In this document: one piece after another, positions 32,382 to 40,740 of the stretch
Numbering within the stretch: the stretch's first letter is position 1
Layout: the number at the start of each line of letters is the position of its first letter
Assembly: GCA_039888615.1 (NCBI GenBank)
Contig: JBDQQS010000003.1
Direction: 5' to 3' (one strand)
Length of the DNA: 64,000 nt
From: Flavimaribacter sp039888615
GTDB taxonomy: Bacteria > Pseudomonadota > Alphaproteobacteria > Rhizobiales > Rhizobiaceae
Made by a program: the position numbers and the translations under genes
The notes under the pieces: model-generated
Databases searched by the model: none
What the model was told of the DNA's origin: nothing
Seen by the model: only the letters and a program-made list of their open reading frames with translations

Positions 32382-33038
32382 ATGAGCAGGAAAGCCTTTC
32401 AGCGCCTGTCGCTCGATGACCGTCGGCGAAGCCTTATGGAGGCGACACTCGTCTGTGTCGCACAATTTGGGTTGCACGGAGCAACTGTCCGCAGGATCGC
32501 CGAGGAAGCTGACGTTACCGCAGGTCTTGTCAGGCATTATTTCGGCAGCAAGGACGAAATGATCAGGAACGCCTATGCCTATCTGGTCGGACAGTTGACG
32601 GCCCGCGCCAGCGACAGCGCCAGGCGAACTGAAGGAGATACGGATCTGCAACTGCGCCAGTTCCTGCGTGCGAATGTAACGATGCCCAACCTCTCGGAGC
32701 AGAAGGTTTCGCTGTGGGCCACCTTCATTGGACGGGTTCGCTACGATCCGCAATTCGCCGAGATACACCGGGAAGGCTACCGGGAGTTTCTCAACCTGCT
32801 GGAGGCGCTCGTCGAACCCGTGCTCATGGCCCACAAGCGACCACACAGCGCCGCGATCTGCAAACGTCATGCGATTGCGCTGAACGGGCTGATTGACGGC
32901 CTGTGGATGGAAGGCTCGCTGAATGCCGGCCTCTACAGCCAGGCGCTTCTTCCCGACATTCTCGTCGAAGCGAGCGAAAGGCTGCTGGGACTTCCGCCGG
33001 GCTCGCTATCGAAACCCCAGACAACCCAGGAACAGTAA
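32382..33038 (+). CDS. TetR-family regulator, BetI-like
   Basis: 218 residues starting MSRKAFQRLSLDDRRRSL. The N-terminal HTH is GATVRRIAEEADVTAGLVRHYFGSKDEMI, and the C-terminal domain ends with HAIALNGLIDGLWMEGSL, a pattern shared with BetI-type repressors. It probably controls its own gene, the aminotransferase 11 bp downstream and the divergent aldolase/dehydrogenase pair. Confidence 0.88.
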   Translation: MSRKAFQRLSLDDRRRSLMEATLVCVAQFGLHGATVRRIAEEADVTAGLVRHYFGSKDEMIRNAYAYLVGQLTARASDSARRTEGDTDLQLRQFLRANVTMPNLSEQKVSLWATFIGRVRYDPQFAEIHREGYREFLNLLEALVEPVLMAHKRPHSAAICKRHAIALNGLIDGLWMEGSLNAGLYSQALLPDILVEASERLLGLPPGSLSKPQTTQEQ

Positions 33039-33049
33039 AGACAGACATT

Positions 33050-34246
33050 ATGCGCTATGCAGGAATAACCGATCGTCTCGCCGAACTCGGCGGAGAAAAA
33101 TGGGCCGTCCATAACGCAGCCCGGGACAGGGCTGCGGCCGGTGAACAGATCATCGAACTGACCATAGGCGAACCCGATATTCCGGTCGATCCGACGCTGA
33201 TCGACGTGTGCGAAGCCTCGATGCGCAGGGGCCGGACCCATTACTCCAACGGCCGTGGGGAGGCCGGGCTTCTCGAGGCGCTGGTCGACAAGTACAAACC
33301 ACGCTATCCGGACATCACCACGCAAAACGTTCTCTGTTTTCCAGGCACGCAAACGGCTCTTTACGCCGCGATTATCGCCCTCGTCGACGCGGGTCAGGGC
33401 GTCCTCGTCGGCGATCCTTACTATGCGACCTATGCAGGCGTCATTCGCGCCTCCGACGCCGTTCTCCAACCTGTACCGCTCAGCATAAAACATGGCTTCG
33501 TCATGCAGCCCGAGGATCTGAGGGCAGCCGTTACGCCGCAAAGCCGAGTGCTTCTGCTGAACACTCCGCACAATCCGACCGGGGCCCTTCTCGACATCGA
33601 GACGATTGCAGAAATTGGCAAGATTGCTCGAGACCACGACCTCTGGATCGTTTGCGACGAGGTCTACGAGGACCTTATTTTCGAAGGCGCCTTCGCCTCT
33701 CCCCTGGACATCGAGGAACTGCGCGAGCGCACAATTGTCGTATCATCGATTTCCAAGACCTTTGCCGCGACCGGCTTTAGAAGCGGCTGGGCGATAGGGC
33801 CAGCGGAATTCTGCATCAAATTGCTGCCGATTTCCGAAACCATCCTTTTCGGCAATCAACCTTTCATCGCCGACATGACGGAAGCGGCGTTGCGCGGCGC
33901 CTTCGACACGGCCGAAAGGATGCGCAGCAGTTACGCCGCGCGCGTCGATCTCATTTCGTCCGAACTGGCGCCCTGCCCCGACCTGAAGCCGGGCAAGGCC
34001 TCGGGCGGAATGTTCGTGATGATCGACGTTTCGGATACGGGGCTGGACGGCGAGCAGTTCGCCTGGCGCCTCCTCGAAGAGCAGAGCGTGGCCGTCATGC
34101 CCGGCTCATCCTTCGGCGAAAACGCGAAGACATTGATCCGCGTGGCGCTGACGGTGCCCGACGACGTCCTGCGCGAAGCCATGCGGCGCCTTCATGCCTT
34201 TTCGGACTCTCTCGGCGCTACGGCGCCAAGAGCAGCCGCGCGATAG
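33050..34246 (+). CDS. Class I/II PLP-dependent aminotransferase
   Basis: 398 residues of the aspartate aminotransferase fold. Visible are THYSNGRGEAGLLEAL, the Asn/Asp PLP contacts in NTPHNPTGALL and VCDEVYEDLIF, and the PLP Lys in SISKTFAATGFRSGW. It starts 11 bp after the TetR-type gene, so it is probably cotranscribed. The substrate is unknown; it is a broad-range type related to alanine/aspartate aminotransferases. Confidence 0.88.
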   Translation: MRYAGITDRLAELGGEKWAVHNAARDRAAAGEQIIELTIGEPDIPVDPTLIDVCEASMRRGRTHYSNGRGEAGLLEALVDKYKPRYPDITTQNVLCFPGTQTALYAAIIALVDAGQGVLVGDPYYATYAGVIRASDAVLQPVPLSIKHGFVMQPEDLRAAVTPQSRVLLLNTPHNPTGALLDIETIAEIGKIARDHDLWIVCDEVYEDLIFEGAFASPLDIEELRERTIVVSSISKTFAATGFRSGWAIGPAEFCIKLLPISETILFGNQPFIADMTEAALRGAFDTAERMRSSYAARVDLISSELAPCPDLKPGKASGGMFVMIDVSDTGLDGEQFAWRLLEEQSVAVMPGSSFGENAKTLIRVALTVPDDVLREAMRRLHAFSDSLGATAPRAAAR

Positions 34247-34285
34247 GCGTCCCGCTGCGGCCTTGGCGGATGTAGTTTGACACCG

Positions 34286-34345
34286 GGTTCTGGTTTTTCC
34301 GGGAAAATCCGGGATTATAAGGGAACCGCCGGGAAACGTTCATAA
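34286..34345 (-). repeat. CCCGG-rich element with TTCCCGGAAAAACCAGAACC core
   Basis: On the reverse strand GTTTCCCGG, ATCCCGG and TTTTCCCGG follow one another and lead into AAAAACCAGAACC. The core resembles the ATTCCCGAAACAAAGCCAGA unit of the island-flanking arrays. The 13-mer AAAAACCAGAACC occurs again on the forward strand at 37907-37919. The rest of the 34247-34505 gap holds nothing I can identify. Confidence 0.45.
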
Positions 34346-34505
34346 TACAAGGTGTTGCGTAGCGTCTGATCAAACCAATTATGGACACTGCGTTTTCGTT
34401 TTGAAGCCGTGCCTTCGAAAGGCCCCAGCGCAATTCTCGCCTGGCGTTCGAAAAATAAAATTAATTCGGATGATGCATCCGAGCTACCAAAAGCGGCACT
34501 GCAAA

Positions 34506-34916
34506 ATGCGGGAAACTATTAAAAAACAACGCAGTAGAAAAAAGTACGATACCTCGGAGTTGCGTACCAATACATTTTCGTTTGCCAGCCGTCGGCGTAC
34601 GCTTCGGGAAAGTCGGAGGCTGTCGAAGACCGCGCTTGCCAAGCAGGCCGGGGTTAGCACGACATGCCTATGGAACTGGGAGGAAGGCAACACCTAGGCC
34701 CGGCCAGAGAATTTGGCGGCTTTGAGCAAGGCGCTCAACACACCACTCGCCCATCGTCAAAACGGAAGTGAATGGGACGAGGCACCTTCGGTCATCCCGG
34801 CAACGCCGACCCTTTATGAAGGAGTCACACTCGACGAAGTCATCGCGGACGCCAAAGTTCGCATTGCCCAACTCTCGGGAATTCCCCCGGAGAAAGTAAA
34901 CGTCTCACATGAATAG
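34506..34916 (+). pseudogene. XRE-family HTH regulator interrupted by an in-frame TAG
   Basis: The first part (from ATG 34506) ends with the XRE helix-turn-helix LSKTALAKQAGVSTTCLWNW and EEGNT, then TAG at 34695-34697. In the same frame the protein resumes as ARPENLAALSKALNTPLAHR and runs to a natural stop at 34916. ARPENL is the usual continuation of the XRE domain, so the TAG sits inside the conserved fold. A single CAG-to-TAG change would explain it. I call it a pseudogene; read-through is less likely. Confidence 0.7.
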
Positions 34917-35099
34917 TAACATTCAGCCGCTCAGGAGAGAATTTTCTCGTCTTAAACAAAATTCCTAATTCTGTCGCAGATTCCGCAGCTAGCGTGGGAC
35001 CGACAAGGCGGAGCATTTGCGAGCCGGGCTTGCGTATTTCTGAAGAATGTTGCTTTTCTTGGGTGTGTTTTTGGAAGCAACCAGTGCTGAGATTGAGAA

Positions 35100-36101
35100 A
35101 TGTGCGCGATGAACAAGTTCTTTGCTCGAGGATTGATCGGCGTCTTGCTGTCACTTTTGTGGACGGTGACAGTGTCCGCGCAAGATATCGATGGTGTAAT
35201 CGAACATCCGATGGTCGAACGTTATCCCGGGCAGGATATCCGCTGGCAAGTGATTGAAAACTATTTGCCGTTTCGAATTCCCGTAGGCCCCGTCACAGGC
35301 TACCGTCAGATTGAGGATTGGATCGATACGGAAGGCCGCGTCACCCGTACTTTTTATAGTTATGAGGGTACAGACAGGAGCTACGCAGAAATCTACAAGA
35401 ACTACCTCGATGCCTTTGAAACTGAGGACTTCGAAATACTCACTGAAGGCAATTCGGTAGATCGCAAGGGAGTGGAAGCAGGATCAACCAAGTGGTTCGA
35501 TGTCTATTCTCGGACAAATCCGTTCGGCAAGCCGGGCGATGTCAATACCCTCAAAGCCGGGACCTCTTCTTCCGGCGGAGCTGGCGGTTTTGTTGCGCGC
35601 AAGGAACGAGCGGCAGGAATTGTCTACGTAGTTGTGAACGTCGAACAACATTCGGAAAACTATGTCGGCACGTTAATCGACATCATAGAAGTGGCCGCTG
35701 CTGAAACCGGCCTCGTGGCGATTGATGCAGAAGCGATTGGCAAGGATTTGACGAAGAAGGGCCGGGTAGTTCTCGATGGCATCCTGTTCGACTTCGACAA
35801 GGCGACCCTGAAGCCGGAATCCAAATCAGCGCTTGATGCCGTGGCGGCCTATATAAAAGCCAATCCTGACGGAAAATTCTATATCGTCGGCCACACCGAT
35901 TCTACTGGCGCCTTCGAATATAACCGTGACCTTTCGGCAGACCGCGCCGCTTCCGTTGTCAAGGCCCTTGGCGAGAGCTATGGGATCAGGTCTGGCAGGC
36001 TGGAAGCTCACGGTATCGGACCGCTTGTTCCCATATTTTCAAATGCGAGCGAGGCGGGACGAGAAAAGAACCGTCGGGTGGAGATGGTCGAACGCCAATA
36101 G
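35100..36101 (+). CDS. OmpA-family outer-membrane protein with DUF4892-like domain
   Basis: 333 residues with a signal peptide (cleavage near VSAQ-DI). The N-terminal ~170 residues (EHPMVERYPGQDIRWQVIEN, FRIPVGPVT) resemble DUF4892. The C-terminal OmpA peptidoglycan-binding domain reads ILFDFDKATLKPESKSALDA, VGHTDSTGAFEYNRDLSADR and NRRVEMVE. It probably links outer membrane and peptidoglycan. A second ATG at 35109 is an equally good start. The 180 bp upstream are AT-richer than the genes and hold no visible feature. Confidence 0.82.
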   Translation: MCAMNKFFARGLIGVLLSLLWTVTVSAQDIDGVIEHPMVERYPGQDIRWQVIENYLPFRIPVGPVTGYRQIEDWIDTEGRVTRTFYSYEGTDRSYAEIYKNYLDAFETEDFEILTEGNSVDRKGVEAGSTKWFDVYSRTNPFGKPGDVNTLKAGTSSSGGAGGFVARKERAAGIVYVVVNVEQHSENYVGTLIDIIEVAAAETGLVAIDAEAIGKDLTKKGRVVLDGILFDFDKATLKPESKSALDAVAAYIKANPDGKFYIVGHTDSTGAFEYNRDLSADRAASVVKALGESYGIRSGRLEAHGIGPLVPIFSNASEAGREKNRRVEMVERQ

Positions 36102-36195
36102 TTGTTGATCGTCCGGAATTCAATCGTGTCGGCGAACTCACGTCCTGCATCCCTTCAATTGCTCGTCGCGAAAAAGTCGAGAATGAAACAGGATC

Positions 36196-36726
36196 ATGGT
36201 GTCAGACGCACCAGAAGATAACGCCTCACCCGGCGCTCTCACAAGCGCCGGCAAGTTGGCAGATTCCGCGAGCTTCCTCTACCTTCAGAAGACGGCCTTC
36301 GGCGGCAAGGTGACCGGTCGAACCTTCGGCGTCGACAAGTCGGGCGGCGCGCGCTTCAACCTGACGCGCCTGGCGCCGCTCCTCGAGGACGTGCACGAAC
36401 GGCTCTCCGGCGTCGTGATCGAGTGTCTGCCCTGGGCCGAGTTTATAACCCGCTGGGACCGACCGGGCATGCTGTTCTATCTGGATCCGCCTTATTTCGG
36501 GAACGAGGCGGATTACGGTAAGGGCGTGTTTTCAAGCAAGGACTTTGGCCGCATGTCGGAGATCCTTGCCAGCATCCAGGGCCGGTTCCTGCTCTCGGTC
36601 AATGACCGGCCGGAAATCCGCGATGCGTTCCGCGCGTTCCGGTTCGAGGAGGTATCACTGACCTATTCTGTCAATGGCAGCAAGGGCGTGCCGGCGAAGG
36701 AGTTGATTGTGTCAAATGGCCTTTGA
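36196..36726 (+). pseudogene. C-terminal part of a D12-class adenine-specific DNA methyltransferase
   Basis: The frame gives SFLYLQKTAFGGKVTGRTFG, the catalytic motif DPPY (residues 97-100) and the C-terminal FLLSVNDRPEIRDAF of phage-type Dam enzymes. The N-terminal part with the SAM motif F-x-G-G-G and about 90 residues is missing. The first 25 residues do not match the family. It looks like a prophage or island remnant. Confidence 0.75.
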
Positions 36727-36854
36727 CTGCACTTCAAACACCATTTGAGGGTACTGTTCTTTACAGCACCTATAGGTTTTGCTGTAGTTTTCTGACTGTG
36801 CGAAAAAGAAGGCCTGAAGGTGTCAACTGCATATCGAGTACACGGTGAATTAGA

Positions 36855-37832
36855 ATGGAATCTATGCCGACTCCACGTCCAACCATCCTGCTTACCGGCG
36901 CCGGCTTTTCGCGCAACTGGGGAGGCTGGTTAGCGAGCGAAGCCTTCGAGTACTTACTTGGTAGCGCGGAAATTAATCCCCGCCTCAACAACCTTCTTTG
37001 GAATTGTTACGACAATCGTACAGGCTTCGAGGGCGCGCTCGCGCGGCTCCAGAAGAAACCCAAAGACGCGGAGGACCTGCGGCTTCTCACAATGGCACTC
37101 AGTGGCATGTTCGACCAAATGAACAGCGCCTTTCCGGGAGTACAGGGCCCCGATCTCAACAGTGGCCACAAGGCCTCGAAATTCTTGGCGCGTTTCGACG
37201 CGATCTTCACGCTTAACCAGGATCTATTGCTTGAAAAAGGTTATCGTCCAACAGCCAAGCGGCGCTGGAGTGCGTTTCGATTACCAGGGACCAAGCTCCT
37301 TGAAACCCGCAAGGGTGAGCTGTGGGATCTTAGAATTCCGGACGAACGAAAGAACTTCAAGGTGGAGAGCGGCTTTCAGCCATATTTTAAGCTACATGGG
37401 TCGAGCGCGTTTCGTTCGGAAACTGATACTGATGATGCCCTCCTCATTATGGGGGGCGAAAAACTCGCTCACATTAACGGCAGCGAACTACTCACGTGGT
37501 ATCGGGAGGAATTCGAGCGTTACCTTGCTATCCCGGATACCCGTCTTCTCATTGTCGGCTACAGCTTCGCCGACCAGCACATCAACGACTTGCTCCGAAA
37601 GGCCGCCACAGGCAATACCGGCCTGAAGATGTTCATAATAGATCCAGCCGGCGTAGACGTGCTGGACAAACGCCCGATGGGTAGCGGACTCATCACGCCG
37701 AACCGGAACACTAACCATCTTCTGCGTGATCTCACACCCGTTGTTGCGGGAGCGTCCCGTCGTGGGTTCTCGTCGCTATTTAATGGAGATGACATCGAAT
37801 TCGCAAAGGTTCGACGTTTCTTGGAGATTTGA
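36855..37832 (+). CDS. SIR2-like domain protein, possible defence NADase
   Basis: 325 residues starting MESMPTPRPTILLTGAGFSR. Sir2-type NAD-binding motif GAGFSRNWG (15-23), catalytic-type Asn/Asp in TLNQD (N121, D123) and active-site His in KLHGS (H181), then LIVGYSFADQHIN near 235-250. All residues needed for NAD hydrolysis seem present. The Sir2 domain takes up the whole protein and no partner gene is evident. Many such proteins deplete NAD in phage defence. It lies 140 bp from tRNA-Met and next to a methyltransferase fragment. Confidence 0.75.
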   Translation: MESMPTPRPTILLTGAGFSRNWGGWLASEAFEYLLGSAEINPRLNNLLWNCYDNRTGFEGALARLQKKPKDAEDLRLLTMALSGMFDQMNSAFPGVQGPDLNSGHKASKFLARFDAIFTLNQDLLLEKGYRPTAKRRWSAFRLPGTKLLETRKGELWDLRIPDERKNFKVESGFQPYFKLHGSSAFRSETDTDDALLIMGGEKLAHINGSELLTWYREEFERYLAIPDTRLLIVGYSFADQHINDLLRKAATGNTGLKMFIIDPAGVDVLDKRPMGSGLITPNRNTNHLLRDLTPVVAGASRRGFSSLFNGDDIEFAKVRRFLEI

Positions 37833-37971
37833 GCCACACCCGTACTTTGAGTGAGTCCAAACCCGAGTCGGTGTTAAGCCTAAAATGTTCCAGAACCTGC
37901 TGGCAAAAAAACCAGAACCAGCTGGCGCGCTACAAGCGCTACATACAACTTTTTGTTTTTATTATGAAAAA

Positions 37972-38048
37972 TGGTAGCGGGAGAGGGACTTGAACCCCCG
38001 ACACGCGGATTATGATTCCGCTGCTCTAACCACCTGAGCTACCCCGCC
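37972..38048 (-). tRNA. tRNA-Met (CAU), elongator type
   Basis: The reverse strand folds into a 77-base cloverleaf: acceptor 5' GGCGGGG, D-arm GCTCAGGTGGTTAGAGC, anticodon stem GCGGA/TCCGC with loop ATCATAA (anticodon CAT), T-arm GGGGGTTCAAGTCCCTC and an encoded CCA end. The sequence is the common elongator tRNA-Met of alphaproteobacteria rather than the initiator. Its 3' end faces the accessory region with the SIR2-like gene. Confidence 0.95.
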
Positions 38049-38256
38049 ATACCGATCCGGAGACACCGCGCGAAGCGGTGTTGATCACAAGCGTCGCCCG
38101 TCGCGCGATAGCGCAACCGGCCGGACCGGCGCGATATAATGGCGCACGCGCGCGGGTGTCAAGCAAAAGCTTGCAGAATTTCCGAAGCGCCTCTTGCACC
38201 CCCCTGCGCCTGCCGATATGCCATCGGCGGGCGAGGATGCAAATGGAAAGAAAAAC

Positions 38257-39216
38257 ATGAAAAACCGCCCGGCGGTCGCCGTCATCGGCTGTGGATACTG
38301 GGGCCGAAATCACGTCAGAACCCTGCACGGGCTCGGCCATCTGGCCGCTGTGGCCGACAGCGACGCCGAGCGAAGCGCGGCGCTGGCGGAAGAATTCAAC
38401 GTACCCGCGATGGCGCCCGACGCGGTTTGCGAGAGCGCCGATATCGACGCCGTAGTGCTTGCCCTGCCGGCGCAGTTTCACACCGCCGGAGCCCTGCGCG
38501 CGCTCGAGGCCGGCAAGCATGTGCTGGTCGAAAAGCCGATTGCGCTGAATGTCGGGGACGCGACCAAGGTCGTCGAGGCGGCCGAACGCTCCGGGCTGAT
38601 CGCCATGACCGGCCATGTGCTGCGCTTTCACCCGGCCTTCGAGGCCATGGAGGCGATGATCGCCGACGGAAAGCTCGGCGCCGTCCGCTACGTCCATTCG
38701 CATCGCGTCGGCCTTGGCAAGTTTCACGCGGAAAACGACGCGCTGTGGGACATCGCGCCGCATGACCTGTCGCTGATCATGGCGGTGACCGGCGAGGAAC
38801 CGTCTACGGTGCGTGGAGAAGGCTCGGCGGTGATCAACCATTTGAGCGATTTCGCACATCTTCATCTGACGTTTCCCGGCGGCGTTCGCTCGCATGTCTT
38901 CGCCTCGCGCCTGAACCCCTATCGCGAGCGGCGCCTGACGGTGATCGGCGACGAGGCCATGGCGGTGTTCGACGATGTGGCGCCCTGGAACGAGAAGCTC
39001 TCCGTGTTCGACCACAAGGTCTGGCATGACGGCCAAGGCTGGCAGTTCGAAACCGCCGAGCCGCGCTATATCGACATACTGGAAGGTCTGCCCCTGACGC
39101 GCGAATGCGCGCATTTCATCGAATGCATCGAAAGCGGGGCGCGGCCGCGTACGCCGGTCGCCGACGGTCTGGCGGTGATCCGGATTCTGACGGACGGCAC
39201 CGTCACGCATGACTGA
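38257..39216 (+). CDS. gnnA: Gfo/Idh-family UDP-N-acetylglucosamine 3-dehydrogenase, probable GnnA
   Basis: 319 residues. N-terminal Rossmann motif VIGCGYWGRNHVRTLHGLG, the family E-K-P in LVEKPIALNVG and the catalytic-site LWDIAPHDLSLIMAV. It closely resembles GnnA/WlbA-type enzymes that oxidise the 3-hydroxyl of UDP-GlcNAc derivatives. The next gene is a GnnB-like aminotransferase; the pair would make UDP-2,3-diamino-glucose for lipid A, as known in several Hyphomicrobiales. GGAAAG precedes ATG 38257. Confidence 0.7.
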   Translation: MKNRPAVAVIGCGYWGRNHVRTLHGLGHLAAVADSDAERSAALAEEFNVPAMAPDAVCESADIDAVVLALPAQFHTAGALRALEAGKHVLVEKPIALNVGDATKVVEAAERSGLIAMTGHVLRFHPAFEAMEAMIADGKLGAVRYVHSHRVGLGKFHAENDALWDIAPHDLSLIMAVTGEEPSTVRGEGSAVINHLSDFAHLHLTFPGGVRSHVFASRLNPYRERRLTVIGDEAMAVFDDVAPWNEKLSVFDHKVWHDGQGWQFETAEPRYIDILEGLPLTRECAHFIECIESGARPRTPVADGLAVIRILTDGTVTHD

Positions 39217-39529
39217 CACGCATGCCTGAAACCGGCGCGTTTTGAAATCGCAGCCGGCGAAAGGCGCAGTTTCTTAACCTTCCTGCCTCACAATGGACGA
39301 TCACCTGCAATTACATGCTGCGAGCGAGTGTGAGTTGGACGCAAGCGCAAATATGTGTAATGACTGCGAAAAGGCTTGATTGAATCGAACTGTGGACGGG
39401 GCACAGCAGTCCGTTTCGCCAAACCTCAAAACAGTCTTTACTAGTGCAGACACGCTGTCGAAAACGCCGCGCCCGCGTCGGGATGCACGGGAATCCGGCC
39501 ACTCACAGTTCGAGGGGATAACGACAAAC
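39217..39529. other. 313-bp gap between gnnA- and gnnB-like genes
   Basis: I see no gene or strong hairpin. The frame of the downstream aminotransferase is open back to 39380, but that extension has no RBS-backed start and is not counted as protein. A separate promoter for the aminotransferase may lie here. Confidence 0.4.
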
Positions 39530-40669
39530 ATGCAGTTCATTGACCTTGCTGCGCAGCGCCAGCGCATCGCAACCCGGATCGAACGGGCCGTATCGAAAGT
39601 GATCGAGGAAGGCCGCTACATTCTGGGGCCGGAAGTCACCGAGTTCGAGGAAAAGATAGCCGACTATGTCGGCGTGAAGCACGCGATCTCCTGCGCCAAC
39701 GGCACCGACGCCCTGCTGGTGCCCCTGCTTGCAGCAAAGATCGGCCGCGGAGACGCGGTTTTCGTACCGTCCTTCACCTTCGCCGCCACCGCGGAAGTCG
39801 TGGCGCTCGTCGGCGCAACGCCGGTCTTCGTCGAAGTCTCGCACGACACCTACAATATGAGCCCCTCGCATCTCGAGGACGCGATCATCGCCGTGCGCGA
39901 CGCCGGAGACCTTGAGCCCAAGGCGATCATACCTGTGGATCTGTTCGGCACGCCGGCCGACTATCCGTCGATCTCGGCGATCGCGGACAAATACGGCCTG
40001 CGCGTCTTGTCCGACGCGGCGCAGAGCATCGGCGGCGAAACGCCCGAAGGCATGTGCGGTTCCTTCGGCGACGTCGGCGCCACCAGCTTCTACCCGGCGA
40101 AGCCTCTTGGCTGCTACGGCGACGGCGGCGCGATGTTCACCAATGACGACGCCATCATGGAGCTGCTGCGCTCCTACGCCTTCCACGGCAAGGGCGAGAC
40201 GCAGTACGACAACCTGCATGTCGGCCTCAACTCGCGGCTCGACACCATCCAGGCCGCAATCCTGCTGGAAAAGCTGGCGATCTTCGGTGAAGAGCGCGAT
40301 CTGCGCCAGACCGTCGCCGACTATTACTGCGACAACCTGAAAGACCATGTGCGCGTTCCTCACGTACCGGCCGGCATGCGCTCCGCATGGGCCCAGTTCG
40401 CGATCGAGACGTCCCATCGCGATGCGCTGAAGGCGCATCTGGGGGATAACGGCATTCCCTCCGTGATCTACTACGTCAAGCCGCTGCACCAGCAGCCGGC
40501 CTATGCGCATAATCCGACCGGGCCCGGCGCCCTGACAGTGACGGAACAGCTTCCGAAAACCATATTGTGCCTGCCGATGCACCCGTATCTCGAACGGTCC
40601 GACCAGGACCGAATCATCGAGACGATCACGGATTTCGTGGATTCGCGAAAGGTCATCGCGGCCGAATAG
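39530..40669 (+). CDS. gnnB: DegT/DnrJ/EryC1/StrS sugar aminotransferase, probable GnnB
   Basis: 379 residues starting MQFIDLAAQRQRIATRIERA. PLP fold features are SCANGTDALLVPL, PSFTFAATAEVVALVGATPV, DAAQSIGG and the PLP-Lys in SFYPAKPLGCYGDGG. These enzymes transaminate UDP-keto sugars. With the upstream dehydrogenase it fits the GnnA-GnnB route to UDP-GlcNAc3N for amide-linked lipid A. A rho-independent terminator follows. Confidence 0.75.
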   Translation: MQFIDLAAQRQRIATRIERAVSKVIEEGRYILGPEVTEFEEKIADYVGVKHAISCANGTDALLVPLLAAKIGRGDAVFVPSFTFAATAEVVALVGATPVFVEVSHDTYNMSPSHLEDAIIAVRDAGDLEPKAIIPVDLFGTPADYPSISAIADKYGLRVLSDAAQSIGGETPEGMCGSFGDVGATSFYPAKPLGCYGDGGAMFTNDDAIMELLRSYAFHGKGETQYDNLHVGLNSRLDTIQAAILLEKLAIFGEERDLRQTVADYYCDNLKDHVRVPHVPAGMRSAWAQFAIETSHRDALKAHLGDNGIPSVIYYVKPLHQQPAYAHNPTGPGALTVTEQLPKTILCLPMHPYLERSDQDRIIETITDFVDSRKVIAAE

Positions 40670-40691
40670 CTTTCGGACATATGAACGCGGC

Positions 40692-40729
40692 AAAGCCGGG
40701 CTCAGTCATTCAACTGACCCGGCTTTTTT
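40692..40729 (+). terminator. Rho-independent terminator after gnnB-like gene
   Basis: AAAGCCGGG / CCCGGCTTT with an inner TCAGT/ACTGA stem and a TTTTTT run. It also lies just past the end of mnmA on the opposite strand and may serve both genes. Confidence 0.85.
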
Positions 40730-40740
40730 GTGTCCCGATT

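Noticed and set aside
34695..34697. Pyrrolysine or suppressor decoding of the amber codon
   Set aside because: No suppressor machinery is visible and a simple nonsense mutation explains the data better.
36855..37832. Two-gene Thoeris-type system around the SIR2-like gene
   Set aside because: No TIR-domain gene or other partner is found on either side.
37907..37971. Duplicated tRNA end as attachment site
   Set aside because: The sequence next to the tRNA does not repeat its 3' end; only an unrelated 13-mer recurs.
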